A stretch of 64,000 nucleotides of DNA from Xanthomonas fragariae (GTDB lineage Bacteria; Pseudomonadota; Gammaproteobacteria; Xanthomonadales; Xanthomonadaceae). The position numbers and the translations under genes are program-made. This document shows, piece after piece, positions 8,661 through 16,987 of the stretch; positions within the stretch are counted from its first letter, which is position 1; each line of letters begins with the position of its first letter. Where the stretch lies: positions 2,225,501 through 2,289,500 of the forward strand of contig NZ_LT853882.1 in NCBI RefSeq assembly GCF_900183975.1. Direction: 5' to 3'. A model generated the notes under the pieces. The model searched no databases and was not told where the DNA came from. It saw only the letters and a list, made by a program, of their open reading frames with translations.

Positions 8661-9269
8661 ATGAATATATCCGCTCACCGTTTCGGTTTTCTGTTGGTCC
8701 TTGTTGCGGCCACGCTGGCTCTGTCCGGCTGCGCCAGCGGCGGCATCGGCAAGGCGATGGACAAGACCCTGCAGGCAGTGGGCATCAAGGACGCCAAGCC
8801 CGAGGCGCCTCCGCTGATTCCGCTGCGACTGTTCGCCGGCAGCAACCTGAATGCGGGCACCGACATGCACGCCACCGCCGCGGTGGTCAAGGTCTATCAC
8901 CTGCGCAGCGCGCAACGCTTCGAGCAAGCACCGTTCAACGCGTTCCTCGATCAGGCCGGAGAGCAGGCGGCGCTGGGCGCGGACCTGCTATCGGTCAACG
9001 AGATCGTGCTGACGCCAAGCGCCCGCCAGGAACTGAACGAGCAGATGTCCGAAGGCACCACCACCCTGGGCGTGGTGGCCTTGTTCCGCGCGCCGGCCGA
9101 GGGCCGCTGGCGCATGGCCTTCGATACGCGGCGCAAGGAATTGCCGACCCAGGGCATCACCATCGGCATTCACGCCTGCGCGCTGACCACCGATAGCCCG
9201 GCGCTGGTCACCCGCCTGGCGGGCGATCCCAGCAGCCTGGCGTCGGTGCGTTGCGCCGCTGCGCGCTAG
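8661..9269 (+). CDS. tssJ: TssJ, outer-membrane lipoprotein of the T6SS
   Basis: TssJ anchors the TssM/TssL membrane complex to the outer membrane. The 202-aa product starts MNISAHRFGFLLVL, has the lipobox 'ALSGC' (Cys about 24), and carries TssJ-type strands ('LIPLRLFAGSNLNAG', 'AAVVKVYHLRSAQRFEQA', 'TLGVVALFRAPAEGRWR'). I chose ATG 8661 because the upstream in-frame extension precedes the signal peptide. First gene of the plus-strand arm. Confidence 0.9.
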   Translation: MNISAHRFGFLLVLVAATLALSGCASGGIGKAMDKTLQAVGIKDAKPEAPPLIPLRLFAGSNLNAGTDMHATAAVVKVYHLRSAQRFEQAPFNAFLDQAGEQAALGADLLSVNEIVLTPSARQELNEQMSEGTTTLGVVALFRAPAEGRWRMAFDTRRKELPTQGITIGIHACALTTDSPALVTRLAGDPSSLASVRCAAAR

Positions 9270-9399
9270 CGCCCGCCTGCGGACGCGTGCTGTAGTATCC
9301 CGTCCGTCGGCAAGGAATCTGCGGTATGGGCGCGAGGCCTTGCCTCTCGCGGCCGGCCTTATCGGTGCGGACCGACCTCTTCAATCCAGGGATAGACCC

Positions 9400-10752
9400 G
9401 TGTCACATGTAAGCAGGATGTCGAAAGTATTTTGGGGCGAAGGGCTGTTTTTGCGGCCGCAGCATTTCCAGCGCCAGGACACCTACCACGAAGCAAGGCT
9501 GCAGGATCTGGCGCAGACGCTGCATCCCTATGGCTGGGGAACACGCCGGATCCGCTTCGATCCGCAGAGCATGGCCAGCGGCAGCCTGCGCGCGCTCGAC
9601 CTGTCGGTGGTCTTTCCCGATGGCGAATCCTACGACGCGCCGGCGCACGACGCGCTGCCCGATGCGCTGTCGCTGAATGACCTACCCGCCGGCATCCAGA
9701 CCACCATGGTGTACCTGGCGCTGCCGTTGCTGCGCGACGACGGCGGCAACTGCAGCGATGCGGAGGGCTCGCAACTGGCCCGCTACCAGCAGCTCAACCG
9801 GCCGACCAGCGACCTGTACACCGACGCGGCCGAATCGGAACTGGCGTACCTGAGCAAGGCGGTGAAGCTGCTCACCGACGACACTCCGCGCGATCCGTAC
9901 GTGACCGTGCCAGTGGCGCGTGTGCGCCGTACCCCGACTGGCGGCTTCGAGCTGGACGAGGACTTCATCCCGCCATGCGCGCACATCGACGCCTCGCCGA
10001 CGCTGTATCGCGCACTGCGCGGCCTGCTCGACTCGCTGCAGGCCAAGGTCGATGCGCTGTACGGGCTGCATCGGCAACCGTCGCAGCACATCATCGAATT
10101 CCGCTCCGGCGACATCGCCTCGTTCTGGCTGCTGCATACCGCCTGCTCCTCGTTCGGCGCGCTGTCGCACCTGTTCCATCATCCGCAACTGCACCCCGAG
10201 CGCCTGCACCAGGAACTGCTGCGCATGGCCGGCGCGTTGCTGACCTTCTCCAACGCCTACCAGCTCAACGACCTGCCCAGGTACAACCACGCCGCGCCGG
10301 AAGTCTGCTTCCAGCGCCTGTTCCAGATCGTGCGCGACCTGCTCGACACGGTGATCTCGGCGCGCTACTTCAAGATCGCGCTGAGCGAGGTCAAGCCGTC
10401 GTTCCACCTGGGCCGGATCGATTCGCAGCGGATCGACGAGAACGCCGCGTTCTACCTGAGCGTGTCGGCCGACATGCCCGGGCCGGAGCTGGTGCAGACG
10501 GTGCCGGTACGGTTCAAGGTCGGTGCGCCGGACGACGTCGAGAAGTGCGTGCTGTCGGCCCTGCCGGGCGTGAAGCTGACCCACGCCGCGCAGGTGCCGG
10601 CGGCGATCCCGGTGCGTCCCGGCAGCTACTATTTCGCCCTGGAAGCGCGCGGGCCGCTGTACGAGCGCATGCTCAAGGCGCAGTCTATGATGCTCTATGT
10701 GCCGTCGGGCATTGATGACCTCAAGATGGAACTTGTCGCGGTGACCTCATGA
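9400..10752 (+). CDS. tssK: TssK, baseplate-to-membrane connector
   Basis: TssK (VasE/ImpJ family, about 450 aa) docks the baseplate to the membrane complex. The motif 'SKVFWGEGLFLRPQHFQRQD' is diagnostic. I prefer GTG 9400 because AGGGA lies 7 bp upstream; ATG 9418 is a shorter alternative giving the common MSKV start but has a poorly spaced RBS. The stop overlaps the tssL start (ATGA). A 68-bp internal piece (9769-9836) recurs at 18560-18627. Confidence 0.93.
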   Translation: MSHVSRMSKVFWGEGLFLRPQHFQRQDTYHEARLQDLAQTLHPYGWGTRRIRFDPQSMASGSLRALDLSVVFPDGESYDAPAHDALPDALSLNDLPAGIQTTMVYLALPLLRDDGGNCSDAEGSQLARYQQLNRPTSDLYTDAAESELAYLSKAVKLLTDDTPRDPYVTVPVARVRRTPTGGFELDEDFIPPCAHIDASPTLYRALRGLLDSLQAKVDALYGLHRQPSQHIIEFRSGDIASFWLLHTACSSFGALSHLFHHPQLHPERLHQELLRMAGALLTFSNAYQLNDLPRYNHAAPEVCFQRLFQIVRDLLDTVISARYFKIALSEVKPSFHLGRIDSQRIDENAAFYLSVSADMPGPELVQTVPVRFKVGAPDDVEKCVLSALPGVKLTHAAQVPAAIPVRPGSYYFALEARGPLYERMLKAQSMMLYVPSGIDDLKMELVAVTS

Positions 10753-11540
10753 TGAACCCACTGCCCCCCACCCCCGGCCCGATGCCGTCGCTGACCTCGC
10801 AGGCGCCGCATGGCCTGGCGAGCGCGCCTCCCTCGACGCCGCAGAGCCTGCTCGACCTGATGGCCGACGGCTTCTACCTGTTGCTGCTGCTCAAGCGCGC
10901 GCAGATGCCTGGCGACACCGAATCCTTCGTGCAGTCGGTGCAAACATTCCTCGATGGCGTGGAACGCAGCGCGGTCAAGCTCGGCATCGCGTCCGAGGAC
11001 ATCTACGCGGCCAAATACGCGTTCTGCGCGGCGGTGGACGAAGCGATCCTGTCACAGCCCTCGGCCCTGCACGCAACCTGGGAACGCAATCCGCTGCAGC
11101 TGCGCCTGTTCGGCGAACACCTGGCCGGCGAGCATTTCTTCGATCGCCTGGAAGAGCTGCGCCGCCAGGGCGCCGTGCGCCTGCCCTCGCTGGAGATCTA
11201 CCACTATTGCCTGCTGCTTGGCTTCGAAGGCAAGTATCGGCTGGAAGGGCCGGAGAAGCTCGGCTACCTGACCGCGCGGCTGGGCGACGAGATCATCTAT
11301 TTCAAGGGCAAGCGCACCGGTTTCGCACCGCATTGGCCGCCGCCGGACACCGTGCGCCATGCATTGCGCCGTGTGGTGCCGCTGTGGCTGCCGGCCGCGC
11401 TGGTGGCCGGCTTCGGCCTGCTCGGCTTCTTCGGTCTGCGCCTGTCTCTGGACCATCAGACCGAGCAGCGCATGGCCGCCTACAACCAGGTGGTGCAGAT
11501 GCCGCAACGCACCGCGCACATTACGATCACCCTGCCGTGA
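10749..11540 (+). CDS. tssL: TssL, inner-membrane T6SS protein (DotU/IcmH-like)
   Basis: TssL (263 aa) is an inner-membrane component that partners with TssM. A cytoplasmic helical DotU domain covers about residues 30-190 ('LMADGFYLLLLLKRAQMPGD', 'FCAAVDEAILS', 'FDRLEELRRQG', 'YHYCLLLGFEGKYR'). One C-terminal transmembrane helix follows (about 213-232, LWLPAALVAGFGLLGFFGLR) and a short periplasmic tail. No peptidoglycan-binding domain is present. It overlaps tssK by 4 bp. Its last 198 bp are duplicated at 18626-18823. Confidence 0.93.
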   Translation: MMNPLPPTPGPMPSLTSQAPHGLASAPPSTPQSLLDLMADGFYLLLLLKRAQMPGDTESFVQSVQTFLDGVERSAVKLGIASEDIYAAKYAFCAAVDEAILSQPSALHATWERNPLQLRLFGEHLAGEHFFDRLEELRRQGAVRLPSLEIYHYCLLLGFEGKYRLEGPEKLGYLTARLGDEIIYFKGKRTGFAPHWPPPDTVRHALRRVVPLWLPAALVAGFGLLGFFGLRLSLDHQTEQRMAAYNQVVQMPQRTAHITITLP

Positions 11541-14500
11541 GGACGTCGATATGGATATGCCGACGCTGGCCGTCGCCCTCGCTAGTCTGGCGCAGCCGTC
11601 CCAACATGCCCGCCTGATCCAACTGCGCGCCCCGGTCGAGGGGCTGGTGGTGGAACGCTTCCACGGGCAGGAGGCGGTGTGCGGCGCCACCGTGCTGCAG
11701 ATCGAGTGCCTGGCCACCTCGGCGTTTCTCGATGCCGAGGCGCTGCTGGAGCAGCCGCTGGACCTGCAGCTACGCCAGGCCGACAGCACGCAACGCCACT
11801 GGCAGGGCCTGTGCACCGAAGTGGCGCAACTGGGCGGCGACGGCGGCCTGGCCCGCTACCGGCTGACCCTGGCGCCGTGGACGGCGCTGCTGGAGCTGCG
11901 GCGCAACGCGCTGGTGTTCCAGGACCTGGACGCGCGCGCGATCTGCGAACGGATCTTCGCCGACTACCCGCAGGCGGCGTTCCGCTTCGACGTGCAAGCC
12001 GCGTTGCCCGCGCATCCGATCACCACCCAATACCGCGAGACCGACTGGGCCTTCGTCACCCGCCTGCTGGCCGAGGCCGGCCTGGCCTGGCGCTACGCGC
12101 ACGCGCAGGACGAGGACAGCGAGGCGACCGCGGCCACGCTGGTGATCTTCGACCCGCAGGCGCAGGTGCCGGACAGCGGCACGATCCGCTTCCATCGCAG
12201 CGACGCGGCCGAGGCCGACGATGCGATCGGCGCCTTCGGCGAGCGCCGCAGCGTGGTGCCCACCGCCAGCACCGTGACCAGCTGGCACAGCGAGCAAGTG
12301 CGCGCGGTCGCCGCGCAGGCCCAGGCCGAGGCCGGCGCGCTGCCGCCGCTGGAGGTCTACGTGCAGCCGCGCGCCGGGCGTTTCGCCCAGGAGGCGACAG
12401 CGCAGGACCAGGCGCAGGCGCGGCTGGACGCGCTGCGCGTGCCGCACACGCTGCACGCCGGGGCCGGCAGCGCCCGCGTGCTGGCGGCCGGGGCGGCGTT
12501 CACCTTGCGCCAGCACGCCCAGCACGACGGCCAGCGTTTCGTTGCGGTGGCGATCGAGCACGTGGCGGTGAACAACCTGGGCCAGGGCATCGTCGCCCTG
12601 CTCGATGCACCGGACCTGGAGCACGGCAGCTACCGCAACCGCTTCCTGGCAGTGCCGGCGGCCACGCCGCTGCGCGCGCTGCCGCAGGACCGCCCGCGCA
12701 TGCCCGGGCCGCAGAGCGCGCGCGTGGTCGGCGTGGCCGATGCGGCGCTGAGCCCGAGCCGCGACCACCAGGTGCGGATCCAGTTCCCGTGGCAGCGCGG
12801 CGCCCAGCCCACTCCCGGCGGCTTGACCGACAGCGCCAGCGCCGCGCCCGGCCACGCGCCGGGCGACCAGAGCGCCGGCACCTGGGTGCCGGTGGCCGAG
12901 TGGGTGGCCGGTCCCAACTGGGGCAGCCACTTCCTGCCGCGCATCGGCAGCGAAGTGCTGGTGGAGTTCCTGCACGGGGACATCGACCAGCCGCGCATCA
13001 CCGGCCAGCTGTACAACGGCGAGGTCGCCCCACCCTTCGGCGGCGGCCTGGACGCGCGCGCCAGCCACCCCGGCACGCTCAGCGGCCTGCACACCCAGTC
13101 CCACGATGGCGGCGGCACCCAGCAATGGCTGCTGGACGACACCCCCGGCCAGCTGCGCACGCGCCTGCACACCTCCCTGGCCGACACCCGGCTGGAACTG
13201 GGCTACCTGGTCCAGCACAGCGACAGCGCCCGCGGCGCGCTGCGCGGGCAAGGCTTCGAACTGGCCTCGCAGGGCTGGGGCAACGTGCATGCCGCGCAAG
13301 GCCTGCTGCTGTCCAGCAGCGCCCGCGGCCAGGGCGCCTCGACCGCGCTGGACGTGGCCGAGGCGGTGGCCCAGTTGCACGGCGCCGAACGCACCGCCCA
13401 GGCGCTGCACGACACCCTGACCCAGCAACAGGTGCCCGGCCTGGACGCCCACCCCAGCGTGACCCGGCTGCGCGAGGCGATCGACCCGCAGGCGCAGGGC
13501 AAGTACGCCGGTGCGGTCGGCGGCCAGCCAGCGACCAAGCCGGCCGATGGCGGCCGCGACGGCCAGGCGCCGGTGGAACGATTCGCCGAGGCGCGCCTGC
13601 TGGGCGAGTCGCCGGACCACATCGCCTGGACCACCCCGGCCAGCGGCGTGGCCTATGCCGGGCAGGCCCTGCAGGTGACCGTGCAGCACGATGCGCAGCT
13701 GAGCGCCGGGCAGACCCTGTCGGCGGTGTCCGGCCAGCACACCGCGCTGTTCGCGCAACGCGGGCCGATCACACTCATCGCCGCCGCCGGCCCGGTGAGC
13801 CTGCAGGCGCACACCGGCGCGCTGGAACTGCTGGCCGACCAGGCGCTGACCGTCACCGCCACCGACACCCGCATCGACGTGCTGGCGCAGCAGAAGATCG
13901 TCCTGCAGGCCGGGCAGACCCGCCTCACCCTGGAAGGCGGCGACATCACCTTCGCCTGCCCGGGGCAGTTCACGGTCAAGGCCAGTCGGCATCCGTTCTT
14001 GGGTGGGGAGATGAAGACCGTCGCCATCCCCCCGCTGCCGGAAGAACGCCTTCCCCTGCAAACGTTGTCGCTTGATCATCGCTACCACGACGATCAGGGC
14101 CTGGCCGGTGCCGACTACGTGGTCACCCTGGCCGATGGCAGCAAACGGCAGGGCACGCTCGACGCGCAGGGACGCGCCGAGGTGGCGCATGTGCCCGGCG
14201 GCTCGGCCGAGGTGGTGTTCTCGCCGATGCCGGGCCTGTTCGGCCGCAAGGACATGACGCCCACGCCCGATCACGCGGCCAATCCTGCCGATGCAAGGCT
14301 GGACGGCGTGGTGGACAAGTATCTGGCCGCCGCCACCGCCGATTCCGGCAAAGGAGTGCAGTAATGGGCGCTACACCCGCGGTCTCTCCCCCAGGCGGGC
14401 TCAGTTGGAGCCAGTTCCAGGCGATGGCGGCCGATGTCGGCAGCTGGACCTGGGGCACGGTGCAAGGCGCCTTCAACGAGAAGGCCTCGCTGTCGCAGAT

Positions 14501-15215
14501 CCTGGTGGATGCGGTGATCGGCATGATCCCGCTGGTCGGCGACGTCACCGCTGCGCGCGACATCATCGCCGTGGTCATCCGCCTGATCGACGATCCCGAG
14601 GCGCGCGAACGGGTCTGGGAATGGGTGTTGCTCGTGGTGCTGGTGCTGGCCTTGGTGCCGGTGATCGGTGGCGTCATCAAGGGCGTGGGCCGCATCCTGT
14701 GCAAGGTGTTCAAGGCCGCCGCCGAACTGCGCGGCGCCGCGCGTGCCGCGCACCTGTTGCAAGGTGCCAAGGACATCATCGCCTTCCTCAACCGCATCGG
14801 CACGCGCAACGCCGAGGCGTGGCTGCTGCGGCTGAAGTTTGCCGACTATCAAGCGCAGATACTGGAGCGGTTCGCCGCGCTCACCAATACCCTCGCCTCG
14901 GTGCTGCGCAAGGCCAAGGCGCGGATGGGGGCGCTGATGCCGCAGATGCTGGCACAGCGGATCGATGGACTGATCGGCGGCCTGGGCACCTTGCGCACGA
15001 CAGCCGAGCAGATGATCCCCAAGGCGATCAAGGAACTGGACCAGAACCTGCGCGAACTGCAGGCCTACGTGCGCAGCGGCGGCGAGACGACCAGCCGGGT
15101 GGCGCTGCACCGGGTGGCCACCGGCGAGCGCGTCATCACCCGCGCCGACGAGGCGCGCCTGGTGGAAGATGGTGTGTTACCGGTGCGGTCGAGCCGGGGC
15201 GGGTTCAAGCAGAAT
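11343..15215. repeat. Large direct repeat, copy 1 (tssL tail-vgrG1-effector 1 5' part)
   Basis: This stretch is almost identical to 18626-22500. The offset is 7283 bp before and 7284 bp after a 1-nt insertion in copy 2. Identity covers the tssL C-terminal coding region, all of vgrG and the effector N-terminal two-thirds. It fades at the start of the toxin domain, where scattered substitutions and small length changes appear. Confidence 0.93.
11551..14364 (+). CDS. vgrG: VgrG1 (TssI) spike protein with C-terminal extension
   Basis: VgrG trimers form the spike tip of the T6SS and carry effectors. The 937-aa product has a gp27/gp44-like N-terminal region (about 10-400; 'ITTQYRETDWAFVTRLLAEA'). 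A gp5 OB domain follows (about 420-510; 'PNWGSHFLPRIGSEVLVEF', 'QPRITGQLYNGEVAPPF'), then a DUF2345 beta-helix (about 680-815; 'TVTATDTRIDVLAQQKIVLQ'). An extra 120-residue tail resembles a small beta-sandwich ('YVVTLADGSKRQGTLDAQGR') and may recruit the next gene's product. GAGGA lies 7 bp before ATG 11551. The stop overlaps the effector start (TAATG). Confidence 0.93.
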   Translation: MDMPTLAVALASLAQPSQHARLIQLRAPVEGLVVERFHGQEAVCGATVLQIECLATSAFLDAEALLEQPLDLQLRQADSTQRHWQGLCTEVAQLGGDGGLARYRLTLAPWTALLELRRNALVFQDLDARAICERIFADYPQAAFRFDVQAALPAHPITTQYRETDWAFVTRLLAEAGLAWRYAHAQDEDSEATAATLVIFDPQAQVPDSGTIRFHRSDAAEADDAIGAFGERRSVVPTASTVTSWHSEQVRAVAAQAQAEAGALPPLEVYVQPRAGRFAQEATAQDQAQARLDALRVPHTLHAGAGSARVLAAGAAFTLRQHAQHDGQRFVAVAIEHVAVNNLGQGIVALLDAPDLEHGSYRNRFLAVPAATPLRALPQDRPRMPGPQSARVVGVADAALSPSRDHQVRIQFPWQRGAQPTPGGLTDSASAAPGHAPGDQSAGTWVPVAEWVAGPNWGSHFLPRIGSEVLVEFLHGDIDQPRITGQLYNGEVAPPFGGGLDARASHPGTLSGLHTQSHDGGGTQQWLLDDTPGQLRTRLHTSLADTRLELGYLVQHSDSARGALRGQGFELASQGWGNVHAAQGLLLSSSARGQGASTALDVAEAVAQLHGAERTAQALHDTLTQQQVPGLDAHPSVTRLREAIDPQAQGKYAGAVGGQPATKPADGGRDGQAPVERFAEARLLGESPDHIAWTTPASGVAYAGQALQVTVQHDAQLSAGQTLSAVSGQHTALFAQRGPITLIAAAGPVSLQAHTGALELLADQALTVTATDTRIDVLAQQKIVLQAGQTRLTLEGGDITFACPGQFTVKASRHPFLGGEMKTVAIPPLPEERLPLQTLSLDHRYHDDQGLAGADYVVTLADGSKRQGTLDAQGRAEVAHVPGGSAEVVFSPMPGLFGRKDMTPTPDHAANPADARLDGVVDKYLAAATADSGKGVQ

Positions 15216-15911
15216 CCGGCGCTGGTGAAAAGGCCTGAGCAATGGGAACACTTGTACAAACCGGAAGACGGGTATCCGAACTTGGCGGACCCTGCTCGGG
15301 CAGAGGGTGAGTCGACTTATCGCAACGTCCAGGCTTACTCGGGAAGGATGGTCAATCGAAGGTTGCACGATGGCGAATACTTCTTTCGTGCCTTTGGGGA
15401 AGAGGGCGTCACGCACGGCCTAGAAATAGGCGAGACTTGGGCAGGAGGGGCTTGGTGGGGCATCGGCGAAGCGCCGAAGAGTGCGCAGGAATGGCGCCCG
15501 CCAACGGCCGTACTGGACGAATTCAACCGCAATGGATTTATCGTCACCGGCAAGGTAAGCGGCGGCAATGGCCCCAAGGCGGTGGTCGGCACGGTGGCCG
15601 AGCAAATGGGTAAGGACCTCCCAGGTCAGTACCTGCCAGGTGGCGCCACGCAGGCATTTTTCTTGCTGGACAAACCGGTGGCGGACCAGCTGACAGACTT
15701 GGGCAAGCGCGCCATTGCAGAAAACAAGCCGTTTGCGTGGATCGACCCGGCGAGTGGCATGCGTTTCGAAGTGAAGCCGACCGGCTGGAAGGATGTCAAC
15801 GGCATCATCGGTTACTTCCATACGCCTGGCCCGACCAGCGTCACAACCGTCCGACTTGCCGAGCGCGAGCAAGCGACCAAGGAGCATCGTCAAGTGGTGG
15901 TATCGCCGTGA
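14364..15911 (+). CDS. VgrG-linked T6SS effector 1, membrane N-terminus plus C-terminal toxin domain
   Basis: The 515-aa product is a probable secreted antibacterial toxin. The N-terminal delivery part has a hydrophobic segment around 45-75 and a strong transmembrane helix at about 87-106 ('WVLLVVLVLALVPVIGGVIK'). Amphipathic helices follow to about 270. The variable C-terminal domain (about 295-515) has 'YFFRAFGEEG', 'GGAWWGIGEAPKSAQEWRPP' and 'LPGQYLPGGATQAFF'. This R...WW...WR...YLPGG arrangement recalls ADP-ribosyltransferase-like toxin tips, an inference not shown by homology search. It starts by TAATG coupling to vgrG1 with AAGGAG upstream. Its stop overlaps the immunity gene start (GTGA). 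No Eag, DUF4123 or PAAR gene is adjacent. Confidence 0.72.
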   Translation: MGATPAVSPPGGLSWSQFQAMAADVGSWTWGTVQGAFNEKASLSQILVDAVIGMIPLVGDVTAARDIIAVVIRLIDDPEARERVWEWVLLVVLVLALVPVIGGVIKGVGRILCKVFKAAAELRGAARAAHLLQGAKDIIAFLNRIGTRNAEAWLLRLKFADYQAQILERFAALTNTLASVLRKAKARMGALMPQMLAQRIDGLIGGLGTLRTTAEQMIPKAIKELDQNLRELQAYVRSGGETTSRVALHRVATGERVITRADEARLVEDGVLPVRSSRGGFKQNPALVKRPEQWEHLYKPEDGYPNLADPARAEGESTYRNVQAYSGRMVNRRLHDGEYFFRAFGEEGVTHGLEIGETWAGGAWWGIGEAPKSAQEWRPPTAVLDEFNRNGFIVTGKVSGGNGPKAVVGTVAEQMGKDLPGQYLPGGATQAFFLLDKPVADQLTDLGKRAIAENKPFAWIDPASGMRFEVKPTGWKDVNGIIGYFHTPGPTSVTTVRLAEREQATKEHRQVVVSP

Positions 15912-16987
15912 GCAGTAATTTTCCTGAAGGCTTGAAACTTCCCAACGAACTCGAACGTCGGCAGATGTTCTACCAGCTGAAGAAGGAATCTTCGTTCACC
16001 GCGTGGAACCGGATGCTTGAGCTGTATCAAGCGTGGGCGGGTGTGACAGAAGAAAGTGTGCGACAAGCCGATGCGAAGGGGTGGCTGGATAAGAGCGGGA
16101 TCCGCGAGTCTCATTACGTGCGCATCTTGAAAGGATTGGCACACCAGGAAGAAGGCGTGCGCAGGCTGCGCAAGGGCGACAAGCGCGTCTTCAAGTTCGA
16201 TGCCAATGGCGAGTTCGTCATGGGGCATCGGACTGTCAGTCATTGGCTTGAGTTGGTATGGCGAATCGAGATTGGCGAGAACGGGATAAATGAAGCGCTG
16301 ACTCCGTTGTGGAATGAGTTTTGCACTCGATTGAGAGAAATAGCGAATCTCAGAGCAGAAATCTGGTCAGATATCATCGAAAGTCCTTACTTTGAAGATT
16401 CTGCGCCCAGTATTTATGGCAGATGGTTCCAGGAAAATGTAGCAAGAATGCATTTTCCTCCGGTCATCCCGGAGGTGCCCAACCCTGTTGAGAACACGTT
16501 GATTGCCACCGGTAGTCGTATCCCCTGCTCGGGCATCTGGGAGCCCGTGGATGCGCCGAAGCCAAAGAAATTCAGCCTGTTTTCCAAGCCGGACGTGCCG
16601 ACTGGCTTTTTGCCATATATAGGCGCACTCAATTATCTTCATGGTGGTTCGCCTGCGCCACAAGCCGGGCAAATTGTGAGGGACACTAACATCGACATTG
16701 ATGTCGTCTGGCGCCTGATCTGGCGCGACGACCGCTACGAGGACGGCACCATTCCGGACGAAGAGGCCGGCTATGTTTTCATGAAGTCCGAGCCACCGCC
16801 TGTTCCGCAGGAGGCAGCAACGGACGCAGCGCGTCGGCAGGTCAGTGCCATGAGCGGTCAACGCGCATCCCAGGCCGGCCGTTGGCTGGTGATGGAAGAT
16901 CTCAACGCGGCCGCGCAGTTCAACGCGGGCGACGAGCTTCCATTGCACGAGGGCCGCAAAGTGCAATGGGTACTCGCCGACCATTGA
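15908..16987 (+). CDS. Immunity protein copy 1 (Imm71/Imm72-like)
   Basis: The 359-aa protein should neutralise effector 1, because the GTG start overlaps the effector stop by 4 bp and the pair is repeated elsewhere. It is soluble, with no signal peptide. The N-terminal half is helical ('LERRQMFYQLKKESSFTAWN') and the C-terminal half carries 'GIWEPVDAPKPKKF', 'NYLHGGSPAP' and 'DVVWRLIWRDDRYEDGTIP'. I recall similar layouts in the Imm71/Imm72 families, at moderate certainty. Copy-specific segment: 'FCTRLREIANLRAEIWSDII'. It is the only copy with 'GIRESHYVRI'. Confidence 0.7.
   Translation: MSSNFPEGLKLPNELERRQMFYQLKKESSFTAWNRMLELYQAWAGVTEESVRQADAKGWLDKSGIRESHYVRILKGLAHQEEGVRRLRKGDKRVFKFDANGEFVMGHRTVSHWLELVWRIEIGENGINEALTPLWNEFCTRLREIANLRAEIWSDIIESPYFEDSAPSIYGRWFQENVARMHFPPVIPEVPNPVENTLIATGSRIPCSGIWEPVDAPKPKKFSLFSKPDVPTGFLPYIGALNYLHGGSPAPQAGQIVRDTNIDIDVVWRLIWRDDRYEDGTIPDEEAGYVFMKSEPPPVPQEAATDAARRQVSAMSGQRASQAGRWLVMEDLNAAAQFNAGDELPLHEGRKVQWVLADH

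Noticed and set aside
11770..14274. An 834-codon open frame antisense to vgrG1 (and an 897-codon counterpart over vgrG2)
   Set aside because: It mirrors a strongly conserved VgrG gene. Long antisense frames are expected in high-GC DNA, and the translation has no recognisable motif.
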